From Rubrivivax sp. (GTDB taxonomy: Bacteria; Pseudomonadota; Gammaproteobacteria; Burkholderiales; Burkholderiaceae_C): 36,558 bases of DNA. Both the position numbers and the translations under genes were made by a program. Below, piece by piece: positions 8,168-17,733 of this stretch. The DNA lies in NCBI GenBank assembly GCA_027483705.1, contig JAIXTY010000020.1, positions 1-36,558 of the forward strand, in the 5' to 3' direction. Each line of letters opens with the position of its first letter. Positions within the stretch are counted from its first letter, which is position 1. Under the pieces are notes generated by a model. That model did not search any database. It was not told where the DNA came from and saw nothing but the letters and a program-made list of their open reading frames with translations.

Positions 8168-8396
8168 GCGGCAGGCGGTGCGCGGTGCGGGCGCACTGTG
8201 GGGCGCCGAGCAGCGCAGGCTTGAGGGCGGCGCGCGCAGCGCGCTTCGTGGTCTGACTCACGGCAACTGTCTGAGCGCAGAGAGCCAAGCGAACGTAGCG
8301 AGTTTTGCCGTGCGCCCTCAAGGCGAGCAGCGCAGGGGAGTCAGCCCGCAGGGCTGACCGCCACACCGTGCGACCGCACCGCGCACCGCCTGCCGC
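8168..8396 (-). repeat. structured inverted-repeat element, copy 2 (inverted)
   Basis: It is bounded by complementary 37-base ends, 8168-8204 and 8360-8396 (34 of 37 pair), whose sequence is unrelated to the ends of copy 1. The core, read on the minus strand, matches copy 1: TCCCCTGCG, GCAAAACTCGCTACG, ACAGTTGC, GAGTCAG and CACGAAGCGCGCTGCGCGC are shared in the same order. The hairpin GTCAGCCC/GGGCTGAC (8340-8358) carries a compensatory G-C to A-T change relative to copy 1. The internal stem is CTTGAGGGCG (8220-8229) with CGCCCTCAAG (8313-8322), again different from copy 1 but fully paired. Confidence 0.8.
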
Positions 8397-8437
8397 GACG
8401 CGCGATGCATCGCCAGCAACACCGAACAACAGCAACG

Positions 8438-8451
8438 GGCCGAGAGCGGCC
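8438..8451 (-). terminator. weak hairpin after the methyltransferase stop
   Basis: On the minus strand GGCCG-CTCT-CGGCC begins immediately after the TGA stop and is followed by a T-rich but interrupted tract (CGTTGCTGTTGTT). The stem is only five pairs, so this is at best a modest intrinsic terminator. Confidence 0.3.
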
Positions 8452-9270
8452 TCAGAAGCAGGCCGTTGCCGAGCCCTTGAGCCGCACATCCTCGAACCCG
8501 ATGGCCGCCACGCCGCGAACCTTCGACAGGTGCAGGGCACCGTCGCGCAGGGTCGCCACCACGCCGGCTGCGGCGAGTGCGTCGCCTTCGTGCAGACCGT
8601 CGGCCCGCGCTCGGCCGTCGAACACGTAGGCCGGCGTCGCCTGGCCGCGGCGTTGCATCGTCACCGACACCCGCTGGTAATGCTGCCGAACGAAGAGGCC
8701 GACATCCGCCTCGCACCACCAGCCCGCCAGCCGCGCCGGCACCACCCACAGGTGCAGCGTGCTCTTCTTGTCCCGGCCGATGGGTTTATCAGGCACGTCG
8801 ATCGCCTGGCTGCGGTCGGGCTGCCAGTCGCCCAGGTCCCAGTCGTGGCTGACGATGCGCGTGCCGGGCTTCAGGGCCAGCAGCCGATCGCGCAGCTGCA
8901 GGTTCACCTGCGGCAGCAGGTACATCGTGATCACGCTGAAGGGCGCGAGGTCGAGCGTGAACAGGTCCTGCTCGCGGAACGCCGCGCGCTCGGCCACGCC
9001 GGCCTTGCGCGCGTTCTCGCGGCTCTGCGCCACGAGGTCGGGCACGATCTCCACGCCCAGCCCGCGCGCGCCGAAGCGGCGCGCCGCGGTGATGACGATG
9101 CGGCCGTCGCCCGAGCCCAGGTCCACCAGGTGGTCGGCCGGCCCCACGCCGGCCAGCTGCAGCATCGCCAGCGTCACCGCGTCGGGCGTGGTGATGAAGG
9201 GCACCTCGTCCTGGGCCGCGGCCGTGGCCCCGGCAAGGGTCATGACCAGGCCGGCGAGCAGCGGCTTCAC
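8452..9270 (-). CDS. SAM-dependent methyltransferase with N-terminal signal peptide
   Basis: A 272-residue protein. Residues 1-19 form a signal peptide (hydrophobic LLAGLVMTLAGATAAA, cleavage before QDE). A class I methyltransferase core follows: motif I VDLGSGDGR at 49-57, an acidic post-I strand GLGVEIVPD and motif IV region FSVITMYLLPQVN. The C-terminal part (about 150-265) is beta-rich and resembles no domain I can name. Class I methyltransferases need cytosolic SAM, so a predicted export signal is odd; the segment may instead act as a membrane anchor. It starts with GTG 9270, overlapping the acyl-CoA ligase stop by four bases (GTGA), so the two are co-translated. An ATG at 9243 (residue 10) would shorten the hydrophobic segment. 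The substrate is unknown. Confidence 0.8.
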   Translation of the reverse strand: MKPLLAGLVMTLAGATAAAQDEVPFITTPDAVTLAMLQLAGVGPADHLVDLGSGDGRIVITAARRFGARGLGVEIVPDLVAQSRENARKAGVAERAAFREQDLFTLDLAPFSVITMYLLPQVNLQLRDRLLALKPGTRIVSHDWDLGDWQPDRSQAIDVPDKPIGRDKKSTLHLWVVPARLAGWWCEADVGLFVRQHYQRVSVTMQRRGQATPAYVFDGRARADGLHEGDALAAAGVVATLRDGALHLSKVRGVAAIGFEDVRLKGSATACF

Positions 9271-10919
9271 GCGGTGGGGAGCTTGTGCGCCTTGAACTGC
9301 TCGCGCAGCTTGTTCTTCTGCATCTTGCCGGTGGCGCCCAGCGGGATGGCATCGACGAAGACCACGTCGTCAGGCGTCCACCACTTCGCGATCTTGCCCT
9401 CGTAGAAGGCGATGAGCTCGTCGCGCGTGACCTCCATGCCCGGCTTCTTCATCACCACCAGCAGCGGCCGCTCGTCCCACTTCGGATGGTGCGCGGCGAT
9501 GCAGGCGGCCATGGCGACCGCCGGGTGGGCCATCGCGATGTTCTCGAGATCGATGGAGCCGATCCACTCGCCGCCGCTCTTGATGACGTCCTTGCTGCGG
9601 TCGGTGATGACCATGTAGCCCTCGGGCGTGATGCGCGCCACGTCGCCGGTGGGGAACCAGCGGTTGCCGTCAGCGTCGGCCACCTTGGGGTCGCCGCCCT
9701 CGCCCTTGAAGTAGGTGTCGATGATCCACGGCCCGCGCACCAGCAGGTCGCCCGAGGCCACGCCGTCCCAGGGCAGCTCGGCACCGTCCTCGGCGACGAT
9801 CTTCATGTCGACGCCGTAGATGGCGCGGCCCTGCGTGCTCATCACCGCCAGGCGGCCTTCGTCGTCGAGCTCCGCGTGCTGGCCCTTGAAGGCGGCCGCG
9901 GTGCCGATGGGGCTCATCTCCGTCATGCCCCAGGCGTGGATCACGTGCACGCCGTAGGCATCGCGGAACTTGCGGATCATCGCCGGCGGGCAGGCCGAGC
10001 CGCCGATGGCGCTCTTGCGCATGGTGCTGAACTTGAGCTGGTTCGCCTCCACGTGCGCCAGCAGGCCCTGCCACACCGTGGGCACGCCGGCGCTGATGGT
10101 GACGCGCTCGGTCTCGAACAGCTCGTACAGGCTCTTGCCGTCCAGGCCCGGGCCGGGCAGCACGAGCTTGGCGCCGGTCATCGGGGCCAGGTAGACGATG
10201 CCCCAGCTGTTGACGTGGAACATCGGCACCACCGGCAGGATGGCATCCGCGGCGCCGCAGCCCAGGCAGTCGGGCAGGGCCGCGGCCATGGTGTGCAGCA
10301 CCGTGCTGCGGTGGCTGTAGAGCACGCCCTTGGGGTTGCCCGTGGTGCCGCTGGTGTAGCAAAGGCTGCTGGCCGTGTTCTCGTCGAACACCGGCCAGGC
10401 GTAGGCGTCGCTGGCCTGCTCGAGCAGTTCTTCGTAGCACAGCAGGCCCGGCACCTTGGCGGCCTGCTCGGCCGGCGGCATGTGGGCGCGGCTCGTCATC
10501 GCCACCCAGTGCTTCACGGTCTTCGTGCGGCCGGCCACGGCCTGGATCAGCGGCCAGAAGGTCATGTCGAAGAACATCACCTGATCTTCGGCGTGGTCGG
10601 CGATGTAGACGATCTGGTCCGGGTGCAGCCGCGGGTTCACGGTGTGCAGCACGCGGGCGCTGCCGCTGACGCCGTAGTACAGCTCCATGTGGCGGTGCGT
10701 GTTCCAGGCCAGCGTCGCGGCGCGCTGGCCGGGCGCCACGCCCAGCGTCTGCAGCGCATTGGCCACGCGGCGTGCCCGCGCCGCCAGCTCGCGGTAGCTG
10801 ATGCGGTGGATGTCGCCCTCGACGCGGCGCGAGACGACGAGCTGCTCGCCGTGGTGGCGTTCGGCGTGCACGATGAGCGACGAGATCAGCAGCGGCAGCT
10901 GCATCATCTGTCCGAGCAT
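9267..10919 (-). CDS. medium/long-chain fatty acyl-CoA ligase (AlkK/DmdB-like)
   Basis: A 550-residue member of the ANL adenylation superfamily. It carries the phosphate-binding loop YTSGTTGNPKG at 188-198, the adenine motif HAWGMTEMSP, the TGD motif WFPTGDVARI, the hinge DRSKDVIKSGGEWIGS and the catalytic lysine segment GATGKMQKNKLRE near the C-terminus. It activates a carboxylic acid to an acyl-AMP and then to the CoA thioester. Overall it resembles medium/long-chain ligases such as AlkK and the methylthiopropionate ligase DmdB; the exact substrate cannot be set from sequence. A ribosome-binding site (CAGGAGA) precedes ATG 10919. It is the first gene of a two-gene unit with the methyltransferase. 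The 141-base upstream gap separates it from the histidine kinase. Confidence 0.9.
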   Translation of the reverse strand: MLGQMMQLPLLISSLIVHAERHHGEQLVVSRRVEGDIHRISYRELAARARRVANALQTLGVAPGQRAATLAWNTHRHMELYYGVSGSARVLHTVNPRLHPDQIVYIADHAEDQVMFFDMTFWPLIQAVAGRTKTVKHWVAMTSRAHMPPAEQAAKVPGLLCYEELLEQASDAYAWPVFDENTASSLCYTSGTTGNPKGVLYSHRSTVLHTMAAALPDCLGCGAADAILPVVPMFHVNSWGIVYLAPMTGAKLVLPGPGLDGKSLYELFETERVTISAGVPTVWQGLLAHVEANQLKFSTMRKSAIGGSACPPAMIRKFRDAYGVHVIHAWGMTEMSPIGTAAAFKGQHAELDDEGRLAVMSTQGRAIYGVDMKIVAEDGAELPWDGVASGDLLVRGPWIIDTYFKGEGGDPKVADADGNRWFPTGDVARITPEGYMVITDRSKDVIKSGGEWIGSIDLENIAMAHPAVAMAACIAAHHPKWDERPLLVVMKKPGMEVTRDELIAFYEGKIAKWWTPDDVVFVDAIPLGATGKMQKNKLREQFKAHKLPTA

Positions 10920-10960
10920 GGGTGATGTCTCCTGGTGATCGGCGCGGCCATCCCGGGGCG

Positions 10961-11051
10961 CCCGGGTGCAGGCGGCTCTCGGACGGGACGGTGCGCCGTG
11001 GATTCTCGGATCTGCCGGTGCCGCTGCCGCCCGGGCCGCACCCGGGTGCAG
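10961..11051. repeat. spaced direct repeat CCCGGGTGCAG
   Basis: The 11-mer CCCGGGTGCAG occurs at 10961-10971 and again at 11041-11051, exactly 80 bases apart, in the gap before the acyl-CoA ligase gene. The downstream copy is part of a perfect 12-bp palindrome GCACCCGGGTGC (11038-11049). It could be a regulatory site for the ligase promoter or chance in GC-rich DNA. No clear -35/-10 pair is seen in this 141-base gap. Confidence 0.3.
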
Positions 11052-11060
11052 TCCAGGTGT

Positions 11061-13553
<2,493 letters not shown>

Positions 13554-13559
13554 GACGGC

Positions 13560-14921
13560 TCAGCCCCCCGCCACCAGGGCCCGCGCCAGCTGCCGCTGGC
13601 GGGCCACGCAGGCCGGCAGGTCGATCGTCTGCAAGGTGCCGTCGCGCACCACCGTGCGGCCCTGCACGACACCAAAGCCGATGCGCGACACCTGGCACAG
13701 GAGCAGGGCGCCGACGGGGTCGTCGGCACCGGCGAGCGCGACGTCGGCCAGCGGCACGCCGATGAGATCGGCCGCCATGCCCGGCGCCAGCGCGCCGATG
13801 TCGTCGCGGCCCAGCACGCGGGCGCCGCCGAGCGTGGCGATCTCGAGCATCTCGCGCGCGCCCATCGCGTCGGCGCCGTGGGCCACGCGCTGCAGCAGCA
13901 GGCCCAGGCGCAGCTCGGCCAGCAGGTGGCCGCTGTCGTTGCTGGCCGAGCCGTCCACGGCGATGGCCACCGGCACGCCGGCATCGCGCATGGCGCGGAT
14001 GGGGGCGATGCCCGAGCCGAGGCGCATGTTCGAGCCCGGGCAGTGCGCCACGCCGGTGCCGGTGGCGGCGAAGCGGCGGATGCCGGCCTCGTCGAGCTTG
14101 ACGCAGTGCGCGTGCCAGACGTCGGGGCCGAGCCAGCCGAGCTGCTCGGCGTACTCGGCGGGCGTGCAGTTGAACTTCTCGCGCGTGTAGGCGATGTCGC
14201 TGTCGTTCTCGGCCAGGTGGGTGTGGAGGTTGACGCCGTGGCGACGCGCCAGCGCGGCGGCCTCGCGCATGAGCCGCGGGCTCACGCTGAAAGGGCTGCA
14301 GGGCGCCACGACGATGCGGCGCATGGCAAAGCGCGCGGGGTCGTGGTGCTGCTGGATGAGCCGTTCGGTGTCGGCCAGGATGGCGTCTTCGTCTTCCACC
14401 ACCTCGTCGGGCGGCAGGCCGCCGGCGCTGGCGCCCACGCTCATCGCACCGCGCGCGGCGTGGAAGCGGATGCCCACCTCGGTGGCCGCGTCCAGCGTGT
14501 CGTCGAGCCGGCAGCCGTTGGGGAAGAGGTAGAGGTGGTCGCTGCTGGTCGTGCAGCCCGACAGCAGCAGCTCGGCCGCGGCGATCTGGGTGCTGACGTG
14601 CAGCATCTCGGGCGTGAGGCGCGCCCACACCGGATACAGCCCCTGCAGCCACGGGAACAGCGTCGCATCCTGCACCGGGCCCAGCGCGCGCGTCAGCGTC
14701 TGGTACATGTGGTGGTGGGTGTTCACCAGGCCGGGCAGCACGATGTGGTCGCGGGCGTCGATCACGGTGTCGGCGGAGGCCGGCAATGCGTGGCTCGGGC
14801 CCACGGCCTCGATGACGCCGTCGCGGGCGAACACGGCGCCGTCGGCGATCTCGCGCCGCTCGCCGTCCATCGTCACCAGCCGTTCGGCGTGGCGGACGAG
14901 CAGGGTCTTGCCAGTGGACAT
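13560..14921 (-). CDS. 8-oxoguanine deaminase-like amidohydrolase
   Basis: A 453-residue member of the amidohydrolase superfamily, ATZ/TRZ and 8-oxoguanine deaminase branch. Metal ligands are the HxH of NTHHH (His69, His71), a histidine in HTHLAEN, the HAHCVKL histidine and the aspartate of AVDGSASND. The PCSPFSVSP loop and LVNTHHHMYQTLTR block are the same as I recall in bacterial 8-oxoguanine deaminases, which convert 8-oxoguanine to urate plus ammonia. ATG 14921 gives the normal family start, including the short N-terminal beta-sandwich. It lies seven bases after the tautomerase stop and six before the kinase, so it belongs to one operon on the minus strand that diverges from the large catabolic cluster. 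Related isocytosine- or triazine-type deaminase activity is possible. Confidence 0.85.
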   Translation of the reverse strand: MSTGKTLLVRHAERLVTMDGERREIADGAVFARDGVIEAVGPSHALPASADTVIDARDHIVLPGLVNTHHHMYQTLTRALGPVQDATLFPWLQGLYPVWARLTPEMLHVSTQIAAAELLLSGCTTSSDHLYLFPNGCRLDDTLDAATEVGIRFHAARGAMSVGASAGGLPPDEVVEDEDAILADTERLIQQHHDPARFAMRRIVVAPCSPFSVSPRLMREAAALARRHGVNLHTHLAENDSDIAYTREKFNCTPAEYAEQLGWLGPDVWHAHCVKLDEAGIRRFAATGTGVAHCPGSNMRLGSGIAPIRAMRDAGVPVAIAVDGSASNDSGHLLAELRLGLLLQRVAHGADAMGAREMLEIATLGGARVLGRDDIGALAPGMAADLIGVPLADVALAGADDPVGALLLCQVSRIGFGVVQGRTVVRDGTLQTIDLPACVARQRQLARALVAGG

Positions 14922-14928
14922 GGCGCGA

Positions 14929-15144
14929 TCAGGGCTCGGGCCGTGGCACTGGAGCGGGCGGCGGGTCGCTCCACAGCCGGCCGGCGGTGGCCCAGTCGCC
15001 GCGCTCGACGTCGGTGAAGATGATGTCCACCGAGTCGGGCGTGGCGCCGATGGTGCGAACGGCGGCCTCGGTGAGGGCCTGCGCGAAGGCGCGCTTCTGC
15101 TCGGCCGTGCGGCCGGCAAACATGGAAACCTGGATCAGCGGCAT
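14929..15144 (-). CDS. 4-oxalocrotonate tautomerase family protein
   Basis: A 71-residue tautomerase. Pro follows the initiator Met (MPLIQVSMFAGRT) and would be the catalytic N-terminal Pro1 after Met removal. The arginine of the AGRT turn sits where 4-oxalocrotonate tautomerase has Arg11. The C-terminal FTDVERGDWATAGRLWSD block is typical of a 4-OT subgroup found with catabolic genes. Family members interconvert keto and enol forms of 2-oxo acids, or imine/enamine equivalents, as small homohexamers in the cytosol. A good ribosome-binding site (GGAGG) precedes ATG 15144. It is the first gene of the tautomerase-deaminase-kinase operon and faces the FAD oxidoreductase gene across a palindromic operator. 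The substrate is unknown. Confidence 0.85.
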   Translation of the reverse strand: MPLIQVSMFAGRTAEQKRAFAQALTEAAVRTIGATPDSVDIIFTDVERGDWATAGRLWSDPPPAPVPRPEP

Positions 15145-15184
15145 ACGGGTTCCTCCGGGGTGACGCCTGAGTGCATCGAAGCGC

Positions 15185-15214
15185 CTTCCATGTTGACATG
15201 GAAGATGCCGGCAT
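15185..15214. promoter_or_regulatory. 20-bp palindromic operator plus adjacent 10-bp palindrome
   Basis: CTTCCATGTTGACATGGAAG at 15185-15204 is a perfect dyad of nine-base arms with a two-base centre. It is immediately followed by the perfect palindrome ATGCCGGCAT (15205-15214). It sits in the 105-base gap between the divergent tautomerase and FAD oxidoreductase genes. Its centre contains TTGACA (15193-15198), a consensus -35 for the plus strand, although no good -10 box follows at 16-18 bases. A dimeric repressor bound here would cover the -35 and could control both directions. The cognate regulator is not in the window. Confidence 0.6.
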
Positions 15215-15249
15215 GCGGCTTGCAACCGCCGTGCCGCCACCCTGCACCC

Positions 15250-16659
15250 ATGACGCCCTACCGCCCGCACGACCCCTTCGACATCGAGGCCCTGGCCCGC
15301 AGCCTGCAGGGCCTGGACCTGCGGCGCGACGCCGCCGAGCGCGCCCGCGCCGGATCCGACTACCACTGGTACAGCCCCGTGCTGGCTGGGGCCTTGCGCG
15401 GCCGCGAACCGCACCTGGTGGTGCGGCCGCGCAGCGTGGCCGAGGTCGAGCGTGTGGCCGCGGCCTGCGCGCGCCACCGCGTGCCGCTCACGGTGCGCGG
15501 CGGCGGCACGGGCAACTACGGGCAGTGCGTGCCGCTGTACGGCGGTGTCTCGCTCGACATCACCGGGCTCGACGCCGTTCTGGCGCTGGAGCCCGGCCGC
15601 GCGCGCGTGCAGGCCGGCATCCTGATCCACACGCTCAACCAGGCCGCGGCCGCCACCGGCCAGCAGCTGGCGATGTGGCCCAGCACCGAGCGCATCGCCA
15701 CGCTGGGCGGCTTCATCGCCGGCGGCCACAGCGGCATCGGCAGCCTGCGCCACGGCATCCTGGCCGACGCGGGCAACGTCACGCGGCTGGTGGTGGTCAC
15801 GCTCGAAGACCCGCCGCGCCGCGTGGTGCTGGAAGGCGCCGACATCCAGCGCGCGCACCACGCCTACGGCAGCAACGGCATCCTCGTCGAGGTGGAGGTG
15901 GCGCTGGTGCCGCGGGTCGAGTGGCGGCACAGCATCGCGCTCTTCCCGCGCTACGACACGCTGCTGCAGTTTGGCCTGGCGGCCGGCGCGGCCAGCGTCC
16001 GCGGCGAGCTCGACCTGTTCCAGATGAGCGCGGTGGAGCGGCGCATCACGCCCTACTACGCCGGCCTGCGCGGGCGGCTCGAGGACGAGGACGCGATGTT
16101 CGCGCAGGTGCACCCGGCCTCGCTGGCGGCCTACGAGGCGCTGGTGCGCGCGCACGGCGGCCGCGCCGTGGTGGCCGGCACCGAGGCCGAGCTGCTGGCG
16201 CAAGGGCTGCCCTCGTGCACCGAGTGCGCCTACAACCACACCACGCTGGAGGCGCTGAAGTCCGACCGCGGCGTGACCTATCTGCAGGTGGCCTACCCGG
16301 CGCCGTTCAGCCCCGAGCTGGTGGCGGCGCAGATGGCGCGCTTCGGCGACGAGGTGTTCATGCACCACGAGTTCAGCCGTGTTCATGCCGATTCGGGCGG
16401 CGAGCTGGTGGCCTTTGCGCTGCCGCTGGTGCAGTACTTCGACGAGCCGCAGCTGCGCGCGCTGATCGCCAGCTTCGAGGCCGACGGCTGCGCCATCTAC
16501 GACCCGCACACCTGGGTGCTGGAGGACGGCGGCATGAAGCAGGTCGACGAGGCGCAGCTGGCGTTCAAGCGCCAGGCCGATCCGCTGGGCCTGATGAACC
16601 CCGGCAAGCTGCGTGCCTGGGACGAGCGCGTGCTGGGCATCCCGGGCGGGGGGCTGTAG
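15250..16659 (+). CDS. FAD-binding oxidoreductase, GlcD/PCMH-type (paralogue 1)
   Basis: A 469-residue flavoprotein of the VAO/PCMH superfamily. The FAD-binding N-terminal domain includes HLVVRPRSVAEVERVAAACA and the pyrophosphate loop RGGGTGNYGQ at 83-92, then GGFIAGGHSGIGS around 155-167 and AYGSNGILVEVEVALV. The C-terminal cap contains CAYNHTTLEALKSD and ends with PLGLMNPGKLRAW, the usual closing motif. No covalent-flavin histidine is seen at the loop, so FAD is probably held noncovalently. It would oxidise a hydroxy- or amino-bearing substrate; the physiological acceptor is unknown. It is paralogous to the gene at 23634. It is first in a run of four genes (with the quinone reductase, Rid and creatininase genes) and starts 45 bases after the 20-bp palindrome. 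Confidence 0.88.
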   Translation: MTPYRPHDPFDIEALARSLQGLDLRRDAAERARAGSDYHWYSPVLAGALRGREPHLVVRPRSVAEVERVAAACARHRVPLTVRGGGTGNYGQCVPLYGGVSLDITGLDAVLALEPGRARVQAGILIHTLNQAAAATGQQLAMWPSTERIATLGGFIAGGHSGIGSLRHGILADAGNVTRLVVVTLEDPPRRVVLEGADIQRAHHAYGSNGILVEVEVALVPRVEWRHSIALFPRYDTLLQFGLAAGAASVRGELDLFQMSAVERRITPYYAGLRGRLEDEDAMFAQVHPASLAAYEALVRAHGGRAVVAGTEAELLAQGLPSCTECAYNHTTLEALKSDRGVTYLQVAYPAPFSPELVAAQMARFGDEVFMHHEFSRVHADSGGELVAFALPLVQYFDEPQLRALIASFEADGCAIYDPHTWVLEDGGMKQVDEAQLAFKRQADPLGLMNPGKLRAWDERVLGIPGGGL

Positions 16660-16662
16660 GCG

Positions 16663-17259
16663 ATGCGGCTGCTGGTCGTGTTCTGCCACCCCGACCCCGA
16701 GAGCTTCGGCGCGGCCATCTTCCGCACCGCCACCGAGGCGCTGCGCGCCGCGGGCCACGAGCTGCGCATCATCGACCTCTACGCCGAGGGCTTCGACCCC
16801 GTGTTCACGCGCGAGGAGCGGCGCACCTACCTCACCGACACCGCGCAGAACATCGCTGGCGTGGCCAGGCATGTCGAGGCGCTGCAGTGGGCCGAAGGCT
16901 GGGTCGCAATCTATCCAACGTGGTTCTATGGTTTGCCGGCGATGCTGAAGGGCTGGCTCGACCGGGTGTGGCTGCCCGGCGTCACCTTCCAGGTGGCCAC
17001 CGCCAAGAAGCGCACCATCCGCGGCGAGCTCGGCAACATCCGCCGCTTCGTCGGCATCACCACGTCGGGCTCGCCGTGGTGGTGGCTGCGCGTGATCGGC
17101 GACCCCGGCCGCAGCCTGTTGATGAAGGGTCTGCGCCCGCTGTATGCGCGCGGTTGCCGCATGAGCTGGCTGCAGCTGCACGACATGAACCACGCCACCG
17201 CGGCCGACCGCGAGGCCTTTCTCGCCAAGGTGGACCGCACGCTGAGGGCCTTGACATGA
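16663..17259 (+). CDS. NAD(P)H:quinone oxidoreductase-like flavodoxin-fold protein
   Basis: A 198-residue flavodoxin-fold oxidoreductase. It opens with LLVVFCHPDPESFGAAI (nucleotide and flavin phosphate loop) and has the flavin-contact block YPTWFYGLPAMLKGWLDRVW at 85-104, which matches the MdaB/YwrO/NQO group. These dimeric FAD or FMN enzymes pass two electrons from NAD(P)H to quinones or other acceptors in the cytosol. The start is three bases after the FAD oxidoreductase stop, and its own stop overlaps the Rid gene start by four bases (ATGA), so it is co-translated with both neighbours. It may recycle an electron acceptor for the flavoproteins in the cluster, or reduce a substrate ring; this is inference. 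Confidence 0.87.
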   Translation: MRLLVVFCHPDPESFGAAIFRTATEALRAAGHELRIIDLYAEGFDPVFTREERRTYLTDTAQNIAGVARHVEALQWAEGWVAIYPTWFYGLPAMLKGWLDRVWLPGVTFQVATAKKRTIRGELGNIRRFVGITTSGSPWWWLRVIGDPGRSLLMKGLRPLYARGCRMSWLQLHDMNHATAADREAFLAKVDRTLRALT

Positions 17260-17714
17260 CCGACATCGCCAAACCGCTGGCCCGCTACAGCCCCTGGCGC
17301 CGCGCCGGCGACTTTCTACTGCTCTCGGGCGTGATCGCGGTGGACCCGGCCCGGAAGCTCATCGTGCGCGGCTTCGCCGACCTGCCGCCCGAAGCGAGCA
17401 CCGCAGCCGGCGAGACGGGCGAGTTCAGCGTCGACGCGCGCGATGGCCCCGTCCTGGCCCAGAGCTGGTTCGTGCTCGACCGCATCCGCGGCACGCTCGA
17501 GGCCGCCGGCGGGCGCATGGACCAGGTCGTGCGGCTGGTGCAGTACTTCAAGGACCTGGACCACTTCCCGCGCTACAGCCGCGTGCGCAACACCTTCTTT
17601 CCGGGCGAGCCGCCGGCATCGACCGTGGTGCAGGTCAGCGGCATGCTGCCCACGGAAGACATCCTGATCGAGGTCGAGGCCACGGCCTACGTCCCGCTGC
17701 TTTCCAAGGACTGA
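17256..17714 (+). CDS. Rid family (YjgF/YER057c/UK114) protein
   Basis: A 152-residue Rid-fold protein. It shows SGVIAVDP near the N-terminus, FVLDRIRGTLEAAGGRMDQVVRLVQYFKDLDHFPRYSRVRNTFFPG in the middle and ILIEVEATAYVP at the end. Archetypal RidA hydrolyses reactive enamines and imines to ketones plus ammonia, using an arginine in a P-A-R-S type motif. Here the equivalent stretch reads PPASTVVQV and the arginine is missing, while the glutamate of IEVEATA is kept. It therefore belongs to one of the non-RidA Rid subfamilies, often found in catabolic operons, and may have a different hydrolytic role. It overlaps the quinone reductase stop by four bases and is followed 19 bases later by the creatininase-family gene. 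Confidence 0.88.
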   Translation: MTDIAKPLARYSPWRRAGDFLLLSGVIAVDPARKLIVRGFADLPPEASTAAGETGEFSVDARDGPVLAQSWFVLDRIRGTLEAAGGRMDQVVRLVQYFKDLDHFPRYSRVRNTFFPGEPPASTVVQVSGMLPTEDILIEVEATAYVPLLSKD

Positions 17715-17733
17715 TCCTCAAGGACTGAACACC

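Noticed and set aside
7877..8396. Insertion sequence or MITE interpretation of the inverted repeats
   Set aside because: There is no transposase, no shared terminal sequence between the two copies and no evident target-site duplication. A structured repeat family fits better, although mobility is not excluded.
7877..8396. CRISPR array
   Set aside because: There are only two copies, in opposite orientation, with long homologous cores and no regular short repeat/spacer pattern.
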